Shown here in pieces: positions 1 to 5,099 of a stretch of 5,099 nucleotides of DNA (within the stretch, counting starts at the first letter, position 1; the number at the start of each line of letters is the position of its first letter). The notes under the pieces were generated by a model that was not told the origin of the DNA, did no database searches, and was given only the letters and a program-made list of their open reading frames with translations. The stretch is taken from positions 1 to 5,099 of the forward strand of contig SVHQ01000137.1 in the NCBI GenBank assembly GCA_015055785.1, given 5' to 3'. Position numbers and translations under genes: made by a program. Source of the DNA: Clostridiales bacterium. Its GTDB lineage: Bacteria > Bacillota_A > Clostridia > Christensenellales > Borkfalkiaceae.

Positions 1-173
1 GGGCAGGCTGCAGCGCGGTCGTGTTTAATTCTTATATTTTTAACCGCTTAAAAAATCGGGAATTGAATCGTGTGCTTTTGGTGGCAACGGGTGCGTTGTT
101 ATCAACTGTTTCCAGCGGTCAAGGTGAGAGTATTCCTTGTATTGCGCACGCTGTTGCGATTGAAAACGTGTGA
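1..173 (+). CDS. spoVAD: Stage V sporulation protein AD, C-terminal end (partial)
   Basis: Only the last 56 residues are in the window, read from the frame beginning at base 3; the start lies upstream. The tail has the SpoVAD hallmarks: an AGCSAVVFN stretch at the left edge, then RVLLVATGALLS and GESIPCIAHAV just before the end. SpoVAD is a thiolase-fold protein of the spore inner membrane. In Bacillus it binds dipicolinic acid and works with SpoVAC and SpoVAE in moving Ca-DPA into the forespore. The gene ends 12 bases before spoVAE, which fits the usual spoVAC-spoVAD-spoVAE order. Expression is expected in the forespore under sigma-G, but the operon promoter is outside the window. Family assignment is firm because of the motifs and the spoVAE neighbour; nothing can be said about the missing N-terminal part. 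Confidence 0.9.
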   Translation, partial: AGCSAVVFNSYIFNRLKNRELNRVLLVATGALLSTVSSGQGESIPCIAHAVAIENV

Positions 174-185
174 GAGGATTAGAAA

Positions 186-569
186 ATGTTTGAAGAATAC
201 GTAGAAATATTTTGGAATTTTGCAAAAGCATTTGTTGTGGGCGGTGCAATCTGTATGATTGCACAAATTGTAATCAATTTCACCGATTTAACGGCAGGAA
301 AAATACTCGTCCTTTTTATGCTTTCAGGCGTAGTGTTGCAAGGTTTGGGGTTGTATGAATATCTTGTGGAGTTTGCCGGTGCAGGGGCGACCGTTCCCAT
401 TAGCGGTTTTGGGTATTTACTCGCCAACGGAGCAATAAAAGGTGCGCAAAAAGGACTTTTCGGTGCGTTTACAGGGGCATTGTCATCTGCGAGCGCAGGT
501 GTTTCCGCGGCGGTCATCTTCTCCTTTTTGATGGCGATGCTGTTCCGTTCGCGCAGTAAAAAGAATTAA
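186..569 (+). CDS. spoVAE: Stage V sporulation protein AE (SpoVAEb type)
   Basis: A complete 127-residue membrane protein of the SpoVAC/SpoVAEb family. The signature GLGLYEYLVEFAGAGATV (about residues 53-70), followed by PISGFG, is nearly diagnostic. Hydrophobic segments are visible at about 13-32, 39-56 and 102-120, with a small-residue-rich stretch between (GAFTGALSSASAG) and a basic tail (RSRSKK). The protein is expected in the forespore inner membrane, as part of the SpoVA channel for Ca-dipicolinate uptake in sporulation and its release in germination. It is placed as SpoVAE, not SpoVAC, because it directly follows spoVAD and has the shorter length typical of SpoVAE. The ATG start is preceded by a GAGAGG ribosome binding site that overlaps the end of spoVAD, so the two genes are probably co-transcribed. 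A hairpin follows the stop within a few bases, so this is likely the last gene of the operon. Confidence 0.93.
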   Translation: MFEEYVEIFWNFAKAFVVGGAICMIAQIVINFTDLTAGKILVLFMLSGVVLQGLGLYEYLVEFAGAGATVPISGFGYLLANGAIKGAQKGLFGAFTGALSSASAGVSAAVIFSFLMAMLFRSRSKKN

Positions 570-573
570 AAAT

Positions 574-600
574 AACGCGTTGGTGAAAAACCAACGCGTT
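574..600. terminator. Hairpin terminator between convergent spoVAE and uppP
   Basis: A perfect 11-bp inverted repeat (AACGCGTTGGT, loop GAAAA, ACCAACGCGTT). Read on the - strand, the stem is followed almost at once by TATTTTTAATTC, which makes a good intrinsic terminator for uppP. Read on the + strand, the T-rich run (611-623) comes about 10 bases after the stem, so spoVAE termination is plausible but weaker. The T tract for the - strand overlaps the spoVAE stop codon, so the two convergent genes appear to share one compact terminator. Confidence 0.85.
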
Positions 601-621
601 TGCACACGTAATTTTTTATTT

Positions 622-1491
622 TTATAAGAATAAGAGGGTGAGAAGAACGATTGCGCCCAAGCCGATTCGATACCACCCAAATACTTTGAAATCATGCTTT
701 TTAACAAAATTCATTAAGAATTTCACGGCGAATAAGGAAAGGGCGAAAGCCACGAGCGAACCGATGATAAGATAGCCGATTTCAGGTGCGGACATTACGT
801 TTCTGTCTAAAAAGAATTTTAATAATTTATAGGCGCTGGAACCGACCATTGTAGGGATTGCTAAAAAGAAGGTAAATTCTGCGGCCGCTGTTCTCGATAC
901 GCCGAGAAGCAACGCTCCGAGTATGGTGATGCCCGAACGGGAAGTGCCAGGGACTGCCGCCAAAACCTGTATACAACCGATAAAGAATGCATATCGATAG
1001 GATAATTGTGAAATTTCCTTGATTTTTGGTTCGGATTTGTTAAAGGTTTCCACCAAGAGGAAAGCGACGCCGTAGAGGATTAATGTTGCGGAAATTATCG
1101 CCGTTTCCGTTGTAGGAGAAAGCTTGGAAAACAGCGTATCAATCGCCAAAGCTAAAACGGCAGGAATGCAAGCAATAACGACTTTGAGCCACATACTTAA
1201 AATATCCTTTTTCCAACCAAGCTGTAATTTTTTCGACACCCCGTTTTCGTTTAAGGTATTTGTTTTTATATCAATAGGGAAAATACGTTTCCAGAAAATA
1301 ACAACGACGGCAAGAATAGCGGCAAGCTGAATGACGTATTCAAACATGTCGATGAAAGCTTCTGAAACGTTCGTTAAAGGCAGGAAATGATTGAGTAGAA
1401 TCATGTGGCCGGTACTGGAAACGGGAAGCCATTCCGTGATGCCTTCCACGATGCCGAGTAATATAATTTTCAGAATTTCTAAAAATTCCAT
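622..1491 (-). CDS. uppP: Undecaprenyl-diphosphate phosphatase (BacA/UppP family)
   Basis: A complete 289-residue polytopic membrane protein. It removes a phosphate from undecaprenyl diphosphate, regenerating the C55 lipid carrier for peptidoglycan and other wall polymers; high levels give bacitracin tolerance in several species. Both family signatures are present. The first is the N-terminal EGITEWLPVSSTGH (residues 16-29), with glutamates E16 and E20, S26 and H29. The second is PGTSRSG (181-187), whose R185 corresponds to the essential arginine. Length is close to the usual 270-290. Hydrophobic helices recur along the chain, with a polar insertion at about 70-95. The ATG is preceded by AAGGTGG (1499-1505) at 7-base spacing, which fixes the start. 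The gene stands alone, convergent with spoVAE and divergent from csp. Two inner-sheet motifs intact and no frameshift: an ordinary functional copy. Confidence 0.97.
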   Translation of the reverse strand: MEFLEILKIILLGIVEGITEWLPVSSTGHMILLNHFLPLTNVSEAFIDMFEYVIQLAAILAVVVIFWKRIFPIDIKTNTLNENGVSKKLQLGWKKDILSMWLKVVIACIPAVLALAIDTLFSKLSPTTETAIISATLILYGVAFLLVETFNKSEPKIKEISQLSYRYAFFIGCIQVLAAVPGTSRSGITILGALLLGVSRTAAAEFTFFLAIPTMVGSSAYKLLKFFLDRNVMSAPEIGYLIIGSLVAFALSLFAVKFLMNFVKKHDFKVFGWYRIGLGAIVLLTLLFL

Positions 1492-1540
1492 TTGACTTCC
1501 ACCTTAATCGTCTTTTAAATAGTTTACGCACTATACATAA

Positions 1541-1571
1541 ATTATAGCATTAAAAGGGCAAAAAAGTCTAT
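1541..1571 (-). promoter_or_regulatory. Predicted sigma-A promoter of uppP (extended -10)
   Basis: On the - strand the sequence TGCTATAAT (bases 1549 down to 1541) is a perfect -10 hexamer with the TGn extension. The best -35 candidate is TAGACT (1566-1571), 4 of 6 to consensus with a long 19-bp spacer, so the extended -10 probably carries the promoter. Transcription would start near 1534, giving a leader of about 43 nt before the uppP start. Confidence 0.7.
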
Positions 1572-1628
1572 TATTTTATGGAAAAATTATCAAAAAAACA
1601 CATTTTTTATAAAAATTTTCAAAAGGTA

Positions 1629-1657
1629 TTGCAATTATTGAAAGAATGTGTTATAAT
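1629..1657 (+). promoter_or_regulatory. Predicted strong sigma-A promoter of the cold-shock gene
   Basis: TTGCAA (1629-1634), a 17-bp spacer and TATAAT (1652-1657), with the TGn extension (TGT at 1649-1651) just before the -10. The DNA upstream (about 1558-1625) is rich in A and T tracts that could act as an UP element. The start site should fall near 1664, so the mRNA leader before the csp start codon would be about 100 nt. It is arranged back to back with the uppP promoter. Confidence 0.8.
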
Positions 1658-1663
1658 TATTCT

Positions 1664-1762
1664 GTAACGGATAGTGATACTACCTATTGCGTTTGTGATG
1701 GTTTGGGGGCGATGGACGGTGATCCTATTGGTAACAAATAATTTTTATCGGAGGGTACCGAA
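1664..1762 (+). promoter_or_regulatory. Long 5' leader of the cold-shock mRNA
   Basis: About 99 transcribed but unassigned bases precede csp, typical of cold-shock genes, whose leaders control mRNA stability and translation with temperature. The 5' end segment GATAG (1670-1674) can pair with either of two copies of CCTATTG (1683-1689 and 1724-1730). The distal pairing can extend to AACGGATAG with CTATTGGTT-like bases around 1725-1732, with one G-G mismatch. The ribosome binding site GGAGGG (1750-1755) lies 7 bases before the ATG and is outside these pairings. No match to the E. coli cold-box sequence was recognised. Function is inferred only from length, position and pairing. Confidence 0.45.
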
Positions 1763-1975
1763 ATGAGTCAAGGTACTGTGAAGTGGTTTAACGCGGAAAA
1801 GGGGTATGGATTTATTTCCAATGACGAAGGTGGCGATGACGTATTCGTTCATTTTTCTGCAATTGTAGCAGAGGGCTACAGAAAGTTGAAAGAGGGTCAA
1901 AAAGTTTCTTTTGAAATCGAACCCGATCCTAAAAATCCTGAAAAACTTCGCGCCATGAATGTGCAGGCGTTATAA
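1763..1975 (+). CDS. Cold-shock domain protein (CspA/CspB family)
   Basis: A complete 70-residue single cold-shock domain protein, a small five-stranded beta-barrel that binds single-stranded RNA and DNA and melts mRNA secondary structure. It begins with the typical [16 protein letters not shown]8 and F9 plus the RNP1 motif KGYGFI (13-18) and RNP2 motif VFVHF (27-31) provide the aromatic binding face. The C-terminal half ([12 protein letters not shown], then an ending AMNVQAL) is also standard, and the length is within the usual 65-75. GGAGGG at 7-base spacing and the conserved MSQGTVKW start make the start codon secure. The gene is monocistronic, with its own strong promoter, long leader and terminator. 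The family is certain; which Csp paralogue it is, and whether it is cold-induced or constitutive, cannot be told. Confidence 0.97.
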   Translation: MSQGTVKWFNAEKGYGFISNDEGGDDVFVHFSAIVAEGYRKLKEGQKVSFEIEPDPKNPEKLRAMNVQAL

Positions 1976-2008
1976 GTATTTGTTGGAGGAGAGTGTTAAA
2001 CTCGTATG

Positions 2009-2038
2009 AAACCGTGTTGCTTGGGCGATGCGGTTTTT
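2009..2038 (+). terminator. Intrinsic terminator of the cold-shock gene
   Basis: A 12-bp stem (AAACCGTGTTGC / GCGATGCGGTTT, including three G-U pairs) with a TTGG loop, followed by a T run (2034-2038) and further T-rich sequence. It lies about 33 bases after the csp stop codon and should separate csp from the downstream operon. Confidence 0.88.
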
Positions 2039-2070
2039 ACATTTTATAAAAGTACTTTTTAAATAAAAAA

Positions 2071-2103
2071 ATAAAATGCGGCAGGCATGTATGCGTTGAA
2101 ATG
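2071..2103 (+). repeat. 33-bp intergenic repeat, copy A (left, forward)
   Basis: This stretch matches the reverse complement of 4373-4405 at 28 of 33 positions without gaps. The conserved blocks are ATAAAAT, then AGGCATGTATGC, one variable base, then TTGAAATG. The 21-base core differs at one position. The core contains the near-palindrome GCATGTATGC. A further shared CTTATTAAA occurs 18 bases beyond this copy (2122-2130) and 19 beyond the other, so the element may be about 60 bp. This copy lies between the csp terminator and the lgt-like promoter, where no transcription is predicted. Confidence 0.75.
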
Positions 2104-2169
2104 GTAATTATGTCTATTTTGCTTATTAAATAAATATTTTGGAAAATGTATAAAAATCAATTTGCGCGA

Positions 2170-2198
2170 TTGACAAATTGTGGTATATAGTGTATAAT
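2170..2198 (+). promoter_or_regulatory. Consensus sigma-A promoter of the lgt-like/galK operon
   Basis: TTGACA (2170-2175), exactly 17 bases, then TATAAT (2193-2198): both hexamers match consensus perfectly. The expected start is near 2205, leaving a short leader of about 23 nt with the binding site AAAGGGGA (2213-2220) 7 bases before the ATG. No operator-like dyad was seen over the hexamers, so strong constitutive transcription is the simplest reading. Confidence 0.9.
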
Positions 2199-2227
2199 CA
2201 ATATAAATAAAGAAAGGGGAACTTAGT

Positions 2228-3094
2228 ATGTATCCGTATCCGATTATTTTTGGAATGGGGCTATATGAATTATTCTTGACGGCAGGAATGCTGATTGTGT
2301 TGTTGTGTGCCGATAAAATGGGTATAAAACGCGGTTTTTCTGTGAAACTGCAAAAATTGGTCATTATTAACGCTGTGTTGAGTATTGTAATCGGTATCGG
2401 CGGCGCTGTTGTATTTCAAGCTTTTTATAATTTCATGGCAACTGGTATATTCAAAATCGACCAATCGACGGGCATGACCTTTTACGGCGGATTGATTTTT
2501 GGTGTTGCAGCTTTTTTGTTGATTTGGTTTTTTGGCGGAAAGGCAATCGGCATCGGTGATGAAGTGAAGGAAAGATTTAAAGATATTGCGGATATAGCGG
2601 CGTGCTTGATTCCTTTGGCACATGGGCTTGGACGTTTGGGCTGTTTGTGTGCAGGCTGTTGTCACGGAGCGGAAACAGACGCTTGGTATGGCGTGGATAT
2701 GTTGGCGCAACGCTATTACAATAGTGCGGGAGAGCTTGTAGAGGTATGGAAGAAATTCGTTCCCACCCAGCTTTTTGAAGCAATCTTTTTGTTTGCGCTC
2801 TCTGCGGTTATATTCTGGCTGTATTTCAAACGTAAGGACGAAAAACGGATACCGCTACTTCCCGTTTATGCAATTCTATACGGAATTTGGCGTTTCTGTT
2901 TTGAATTTGTGCGCGGTGACGATAGAGGGGCTACCATTATTCCTTTCCTTTCCCCCTCGCAGCTTGTGGCGGTTGTAATGATTGCGTTGGGTACGGCGTA
3001 CTTCCTTTTATGGTATTTTAAAGTAAAAAAAGCGCAAACGGCAGCCGTGGTGCGTGAGCCGATTGACGATATAGAACAAGAAAATAATAATTAA
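2228..3094 (+). CDS. lgt: Prolipoprotein diacylglyceryl transferase (Lgt) family membrane protein, cysteine-loop variant
   Basis: A complete 288-residue integral membrane protein. Lgt transfers diacylglycerol from phosphatidylglycerol to the lipobox cysteine of prolipoproteins on the outer face of the membrane. Family features are FYGGLIFG (85-92), HGLGRLGCLCAGCCHG (132-147), PTQLFEA (179-185) and RFCFEFVRGDD (222-232), with about six or seven hydrophobic helices between them. By my alignment to E. coli Lgt, the two key arginines (R143, R239) are kept as R136 and R222, and E243 as E226. However H103 becomes Y86, N146 becomes C139 and E151 becomes C144. The loop holds four cysteines (C139, C141, C144, C145) and H146. 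The charged C-terminal tail (REPIDDIEQENNN) is extra. It is first in an operon with galK. It may be a true Lgt of a divergent subtype or a related enzyme acting on another acceptor; the family is firm and the exact reaction is not. Confidence 0.82.
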   Translation: MYPYPIIFGMGLYELFLTAGMLIVLLCADKMGIKRGFSVKLQKLVIINAVLSIVIGIGGAVVFQAFYNFMATGIFKIDQSTGMTFYGGLIFGVAAFLLIWFFGGKAIGIGDEVKERFKDIADIAACLIPLAHGLGRLGCLCAGCCHGAETDAWYGVDMLAQRYYNSAGELVEVWKKFVPTQLFEAIFLFALSAVIFWLYFKRKDEKRIPLLPVYAILYGIWRFCFEFVRGDDRGATIIPFLSPSQLVAVVMIALGTAYFLLWYFKVKKAQTAAVVREPIDDIEQENNN

Positions 3095-3107
3095 TGAGGA
3101 AATAAAG

Positions 3108-4265
3108 ATGGAAAGAACAGAAGCTTTGCAGTGTTTCGAGCAGGTTTTTGGCGGTAAAGCGGAAGATTTATTTACGGCGGCAGGGCGTATCAACGTCATT
3201 GGCGAGCACGTGGATTATTGTGGTGGACAGGTTTTTCCTGCGGCGCTCAATCTCCGCTGCAACGTGTACGGACGCAAAACGGGCGGTAGCACCGTGCGTA
3301 TGGCGTTTCGTGGTATTGACGGTATAGTGGAAATTCAAACGGATAGGTTGGATTCTTATAAGGGCTTGAAAATCGGCAATTATCAAGCAGGGGTTGCGTA
3401 TTTTCTGCAAAAAGAGGGCGTGGAAATTGTAGGCTGTGATTTGTATTACGATTGTACAGTGCCTTTTGGCAGCGGACTTTCATCCTCTGCGGCGATTGAA
3501 GTGGCTACGGCGGTTACTTTCTGTGAATATGCAGGCGTGAAGTACGACAAGGTACACTTAGCGAAGCTTTCCCAGCGTGCGGAAAATGAGTATGCAGGTG
3601 TAAATTGCGGCATCATGGATCAATTCGCTTCCGCAATGGGGAAAAAGGACCATGCTGTTTTGTTGAATTGTGCGACGCTTGAATATGAATACGTACCTTT
3701 AAAACTTGGTGAATATTGTTTGGTGGTGGCAAATTGTAACAAACCGCACAATTTAGTAGAGAGTAAATACAACGTTCGTCGTCAGGAAGTGGAAACGGCG
3801 TTGAAGGCGCTTCAAACGGTATTGCCCGTGAATTGTCTTGCGGAAGTGACTCCCAAACAGTTTGCTGAAGCGAAATATCTGCTTTCGGGCGTGGTGGCGA
3901 AGCGTGCAGAACACGTTGTCATGGAATGCGACCGTGTTAAATGTGCCGTAAAAGCCTTGAAAGAAGGAGATTTGGTAGAGCTTGGCAGATTGTTGAATGA
4001 AAGCCATTACAGTCTGCGTGATTTGTATGAAGTTACGGGCAAGGAATTGGATACGCTTAGTGCTTTAGCGCGTAAAGAAGTGGATTGCCTTGGTTCGCGT
4101 ATGATTGGTGCAGGCTTTGGCGGTTGTACGATTTCCATTGTGAAAAAGACTGCTGTGGAAGGGTTTATACGTCGTGTAAGTAAGGCTTATCAAGATACAA
4201 TCGGCTATAAAGCAAGCTTCTACGAAACTTCTATTGAAGATGGCATTACAGTAGAAAAATTATAA
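3108..4265 (+). CDS. galK: Galactokinase (GHMP kinase family)
   Basis: A complete 385-residue cytosolic enzyme that phosphorylates alpha-D-galactose to galactose 1-phosphate with ATP, the entry step of the Leloir pathway. The galactokinase signature GRINVIGEHVDY (26-37) is intact, with catalytic R27 and the sugar-contacting E33, H34 and D36. The GHMP ATP loop is PFGSGLSSSAA (119-129), NCGIMDQFAS (166-175) holds the catalytic base D171, and the third motif is IGAGFGGCTI (333-342). Length matches the usual 380-400. In the first motif, V35 and C38 stand where HTDYNGG is commonest. There are 15 cysteines, consistent with an anaerobic cytosol. The start is supported by a GAGG site (3096-3099) with an 8-base spacer. 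It follows the lgt-like gene by 13 bases and should share its promoter. No galT, galE or sugar transporter gene is nearby. A GHMP kinase for another sugar is possible but less likely. Confidence 0.93.
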   Translation: MERTEALQCFEQVFGGKAEDLFTAAGRINVIGEHVDYCGGQVFPAALNLRCNVYGRKTGGSTVRMAFRGIDGIVEIQTDRLDSYKGLKIGNYQAGVAYFLQKEGVEIVGCDLYYDCTVPFGSGLSSSAAIEVATAVTFCEYAGVKYDKVHLAKLSQRAENEYAGVNCGIMDQFASAMGKKDHAVLLNCATLEYEYVPLKLGEYCLVVANCNKPHNLVESKYNVRRQEVETALKALQTVLPVNCLAEVTPKQFAEAKYLLSGVVAKRAEHVVMECDRVKCAVKALKEGDLVELGRLLNESHYSLRDLYEVTGKELDTLSALARKEVDCLGSRMIGAGFGGCTISIVKKTAVEGFIRRVSKAYQDTIGYKASFYETSIEDGITVEKL

Positions 4266-4312
4266 AAAACGATAAAGATGAAGTTGCCTTTGTCGAAATT
4301 TACAAAAGAAAA

Positions 4313-4347
4313 ACCGCGAAGTGAGTAAAAGCTTCGCGGTGATTTTT
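4313..4347. terminator. Bidirectional terminator between convergent galK and cca
   Basis: A perfect 9-bp GC-rich stem (ACCGCGAAG / CTTCGCGGT) with a 10-base loop. On the + strand it is followed by GATTTTT, ending galK transcripts. On the - strand it is followed directly by TTTTTCTTTT, ending cca transcripts. It lies 47 bases past the galK stop and 64 bases past the cca stop. Confidence 0.9.
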
Positions 4348-4372
4348 AATAAGGCGATTTTATGCAAAAATG

Positions 4373-4405
4373 CATTTCAATGCATACATGCCTATGGTAT
4401 TTTAT
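4373..4405 (-). repeat. 33-bp intergenic repeat, copy B (right, reverse)
   Basis: This is the inverted partner of 2071-2103, 28 of 33 bases identical. On the - strand it starts at the last base of the cca stop codon and runs into the 3' untranslated region, before the shared terminator. In this copy the core is followed by more ATGCA-type sequence, so ATGCAT-TGAA-ATGCAT could form a small 6-bp hairpin followed by TTTT; the other copy cannot form it. This copy should be within the cca transcript, while copy A should not be transcribed. Confidence 0.75.
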
Positions 4406-5099
4406 TATTTTAAGTTTTTTAGAAAACCTGCTGCAAGGCGTAAAAGCCGTTCTTTTTCGTTCTCTTTTGGGAACATGGCTGCGTGGAATAACAATTGCTG
4501 TAAAAGAGAGGAAAGCCGTTTGGGTTCAACGTCTATATTTTCTAAAATATCTTTGCCAGAAATGGCGAGTTGTTTTAGGGTGAGCGGAGCGTTCTCTTCT
4601 TGCATGGTTTTTAATAATCCTAACCAGCGTGCGCAGGTGGGTGCGGTGGAAATATCGTCCATGCAGGCGGAGAAGTCGGCTTGTTTTAAGAGAATCAAAT
4701 CTTGTAATATTGCATGATTTTCCACGAAAAATCGGCGAAGTTTCTTTTCGCTCGTCAAAGAATTCATGTCATACATGTGCCATTCAACAAGTGCGTAAAC
4801 ATTGTCCACGGTCTTTTTAGGTGCTTTCCAGCGGTTTAATATATTTCTTGCAAGGCGCGCACCTTCTACGGGGTGCTGATAGGAATTTCCATCGCGAAGC
4901 TGACAAAAGGGTTTGCCCACGTCATGCAAAAGAGCGGCAAGGCGCACCCTTTCATCGGCGTATTTAACGGCGCGCAAGGAATGTTGCAGGACGTCGTATT
5001 TATGGAAATCGGCGCGCTGTGCCATACCGTCCCCTAAAACAAGCTCAGGGGCGATATGCGCCAAAACCCCCGTTTGATGCAGAAGACAAAGCCCTTGGT
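4405..5099 (-). CDS. cca: CCA tRNA nucleotidyltransferase, C-terminal 230 residues (partial)
   Basis: The reading frame is open to the right edge, so the N-terminal nucleotidyltransferase domain and true start lie outside. A TTG at 5062-5064 could be mistaken for a start, but the frame continues upstream as QGLCLLHQTGV, typical of the family. CCA-adding enzymes build or repair the 3' CCA end of tRNAs without a template. The visible part holds an HD domain with RLAALLHDVGKP, an upstream histidine in DVLQHSLRAV, and HPVEGARLAR. Then comes the C-terminal CCA-enzyme domain, with LAISGKDIL and the NEKERLL-type ending (compare LxINGKDLxxL in the family). The combination of HD and this C-terminal domain favours a bacterial class II CCA or poly(A)-polymerase-like enzyme over a generic HD phosphohydrolase. 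It is convergent with galK and shares its terminator. A split system (separate A- and CC-adding enzymes) cannot be excluded. Confidence 0.87.
   Translation of the reverse strand, partial: QGLCLLHQTGVLAHIAPELVLGDGMAQRADFHKYDVLQHSLRAVKYADERVRLAALLHDVGKPFCQLRDGNSYQHPVEGARLARNILNRWKAPKKTVDNVYALVEWHMYDMNSLTSEKKLRRFFVENHAILQDLILLKQADFSACMDDISTAPTCARWLGLLKTMQEENAPLTLKQLAISGKDILENIDVEPKRLSSLLQQLLFHAAMFPKENEKERLLRLAAGFLKNLK

Noticed and set aside
1495..1640. A/T-rich tracts in the divergent uppP/csp region as a possible origin or AT-rich binding array.
   Set aside because: No repeated boxes such as DnaA sites were seen; promoter and UP-element composition explain the tracts.
1985..2060. A GGAGGAG motif after csp followed by two possible 18-codon frames (GTG at 1993, ATG at 2006).
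   Set aside because: Spacings of about 3 and 16 bases are poor for initiation, and both frames run through the csp terminator hairpin, so they are unlikely to be translated.
2059..2364. A 101-residue frame on the - strand sharing the peptide HFNAYMP with a + strand frame at 4370-4717.
   Set aside because: The shared peptide is produced by the inverted 33-bp repeat. The frames overlap the lgt-like gene or cca, have no plausible start signals, and resemble no family.
2270..2710. A 146-residue frame on the - strand inside the lgt-like gene.
   Set aside because: It is antisense to a clearly conserved membrane protein, has low-complexity composition and no recognisable motif.
5062..5064. TTG as the start of a 219-residue HD-domain protein.
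   Set aside because: The frame stays open to the window edge and the upstream residues continue the CCA-enzyme sequence, so this TTG is internal.
1..5099. CRISPR arrays, tRNA or rRNA genes, insertion sequences and defence or toxin-antitoxin genes.
   Set aside because: No regularly spaced repeats, tRNA-like cloverleaf, transposase motifs or toxin-like small gene pairs were found on either strand.

Overview
This window comes from an endospore-forming Firmicute, most likely an anaerobic member of the Clostridia. The evidence is a spoVAD/spoVAE pair, standard sigma-A promoters, GGAGG-type ribosome binding sites, A+T-rich intergenic DNA and a galactokinase with 15 cysteines. The exact lineage cannot be read from the sequence. 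No rRNA, tRNA, CRISPR array, transposase or phage gene is visible. Every gene belongs to a recognisable family.

Layout, left to right. (1) The 3' end of spoVAD and the complete spoVAE on the + strand form the tail of a spoVA operon, which serves dipicolinic acid uptake into the forespore. (2) uppP, undecaprenyl-diphosphate phosphatase, lies convergently on the - strand; a perfect 11-bp hairpin separates it from spoVAE. (3) A divergent promoter region of about 270 bases drives uppP leftward and a cold-shock protein gene rightward. The csp transcript should have a leader of about 100 nt and a clear terminator. (4) A consensus promoter (TTGACA, 17 bp, TATAAT) drives a two-gene operon: an Lgt-family membrane protein with an unusual cysteine-rich active-site loop, then galK 13 bases downstream. 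A strong hairpin that looks bidirectional ends it. (5) The C-terminal 230 residues of a CCA-adding enzyme (cca) lie on the - strand and run off the right edge.

The genes are mostly independent housekeeping units: envelope lipid recycling (uppP), possible lipoprotein lipidation (lgt-like), galactose phosphorylation (galK), tRNA 3'-end maturation (cca), RNA chaperoning (csp) and sporulation (spoVA). No galT or galE is present, so galK is separated from the rest of the Leloir pathway here.

The most unexpected observation is a 33-bp element present twice, 28 of 33 bases identical. The copies face each other and bracket exactly the lgt-like/galK transcription unit (2071-2103 forward, 4373-4405 reverse). 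This match explains why two spurious reading frames share a peptide. Other points of interest are the replacement of several canonical Lgt catalytic residues by Cys or Tyr, and the csp leader, which offers competing pairings and a short upstream frame overlapping the csp start. I see no convincing wholly new system.
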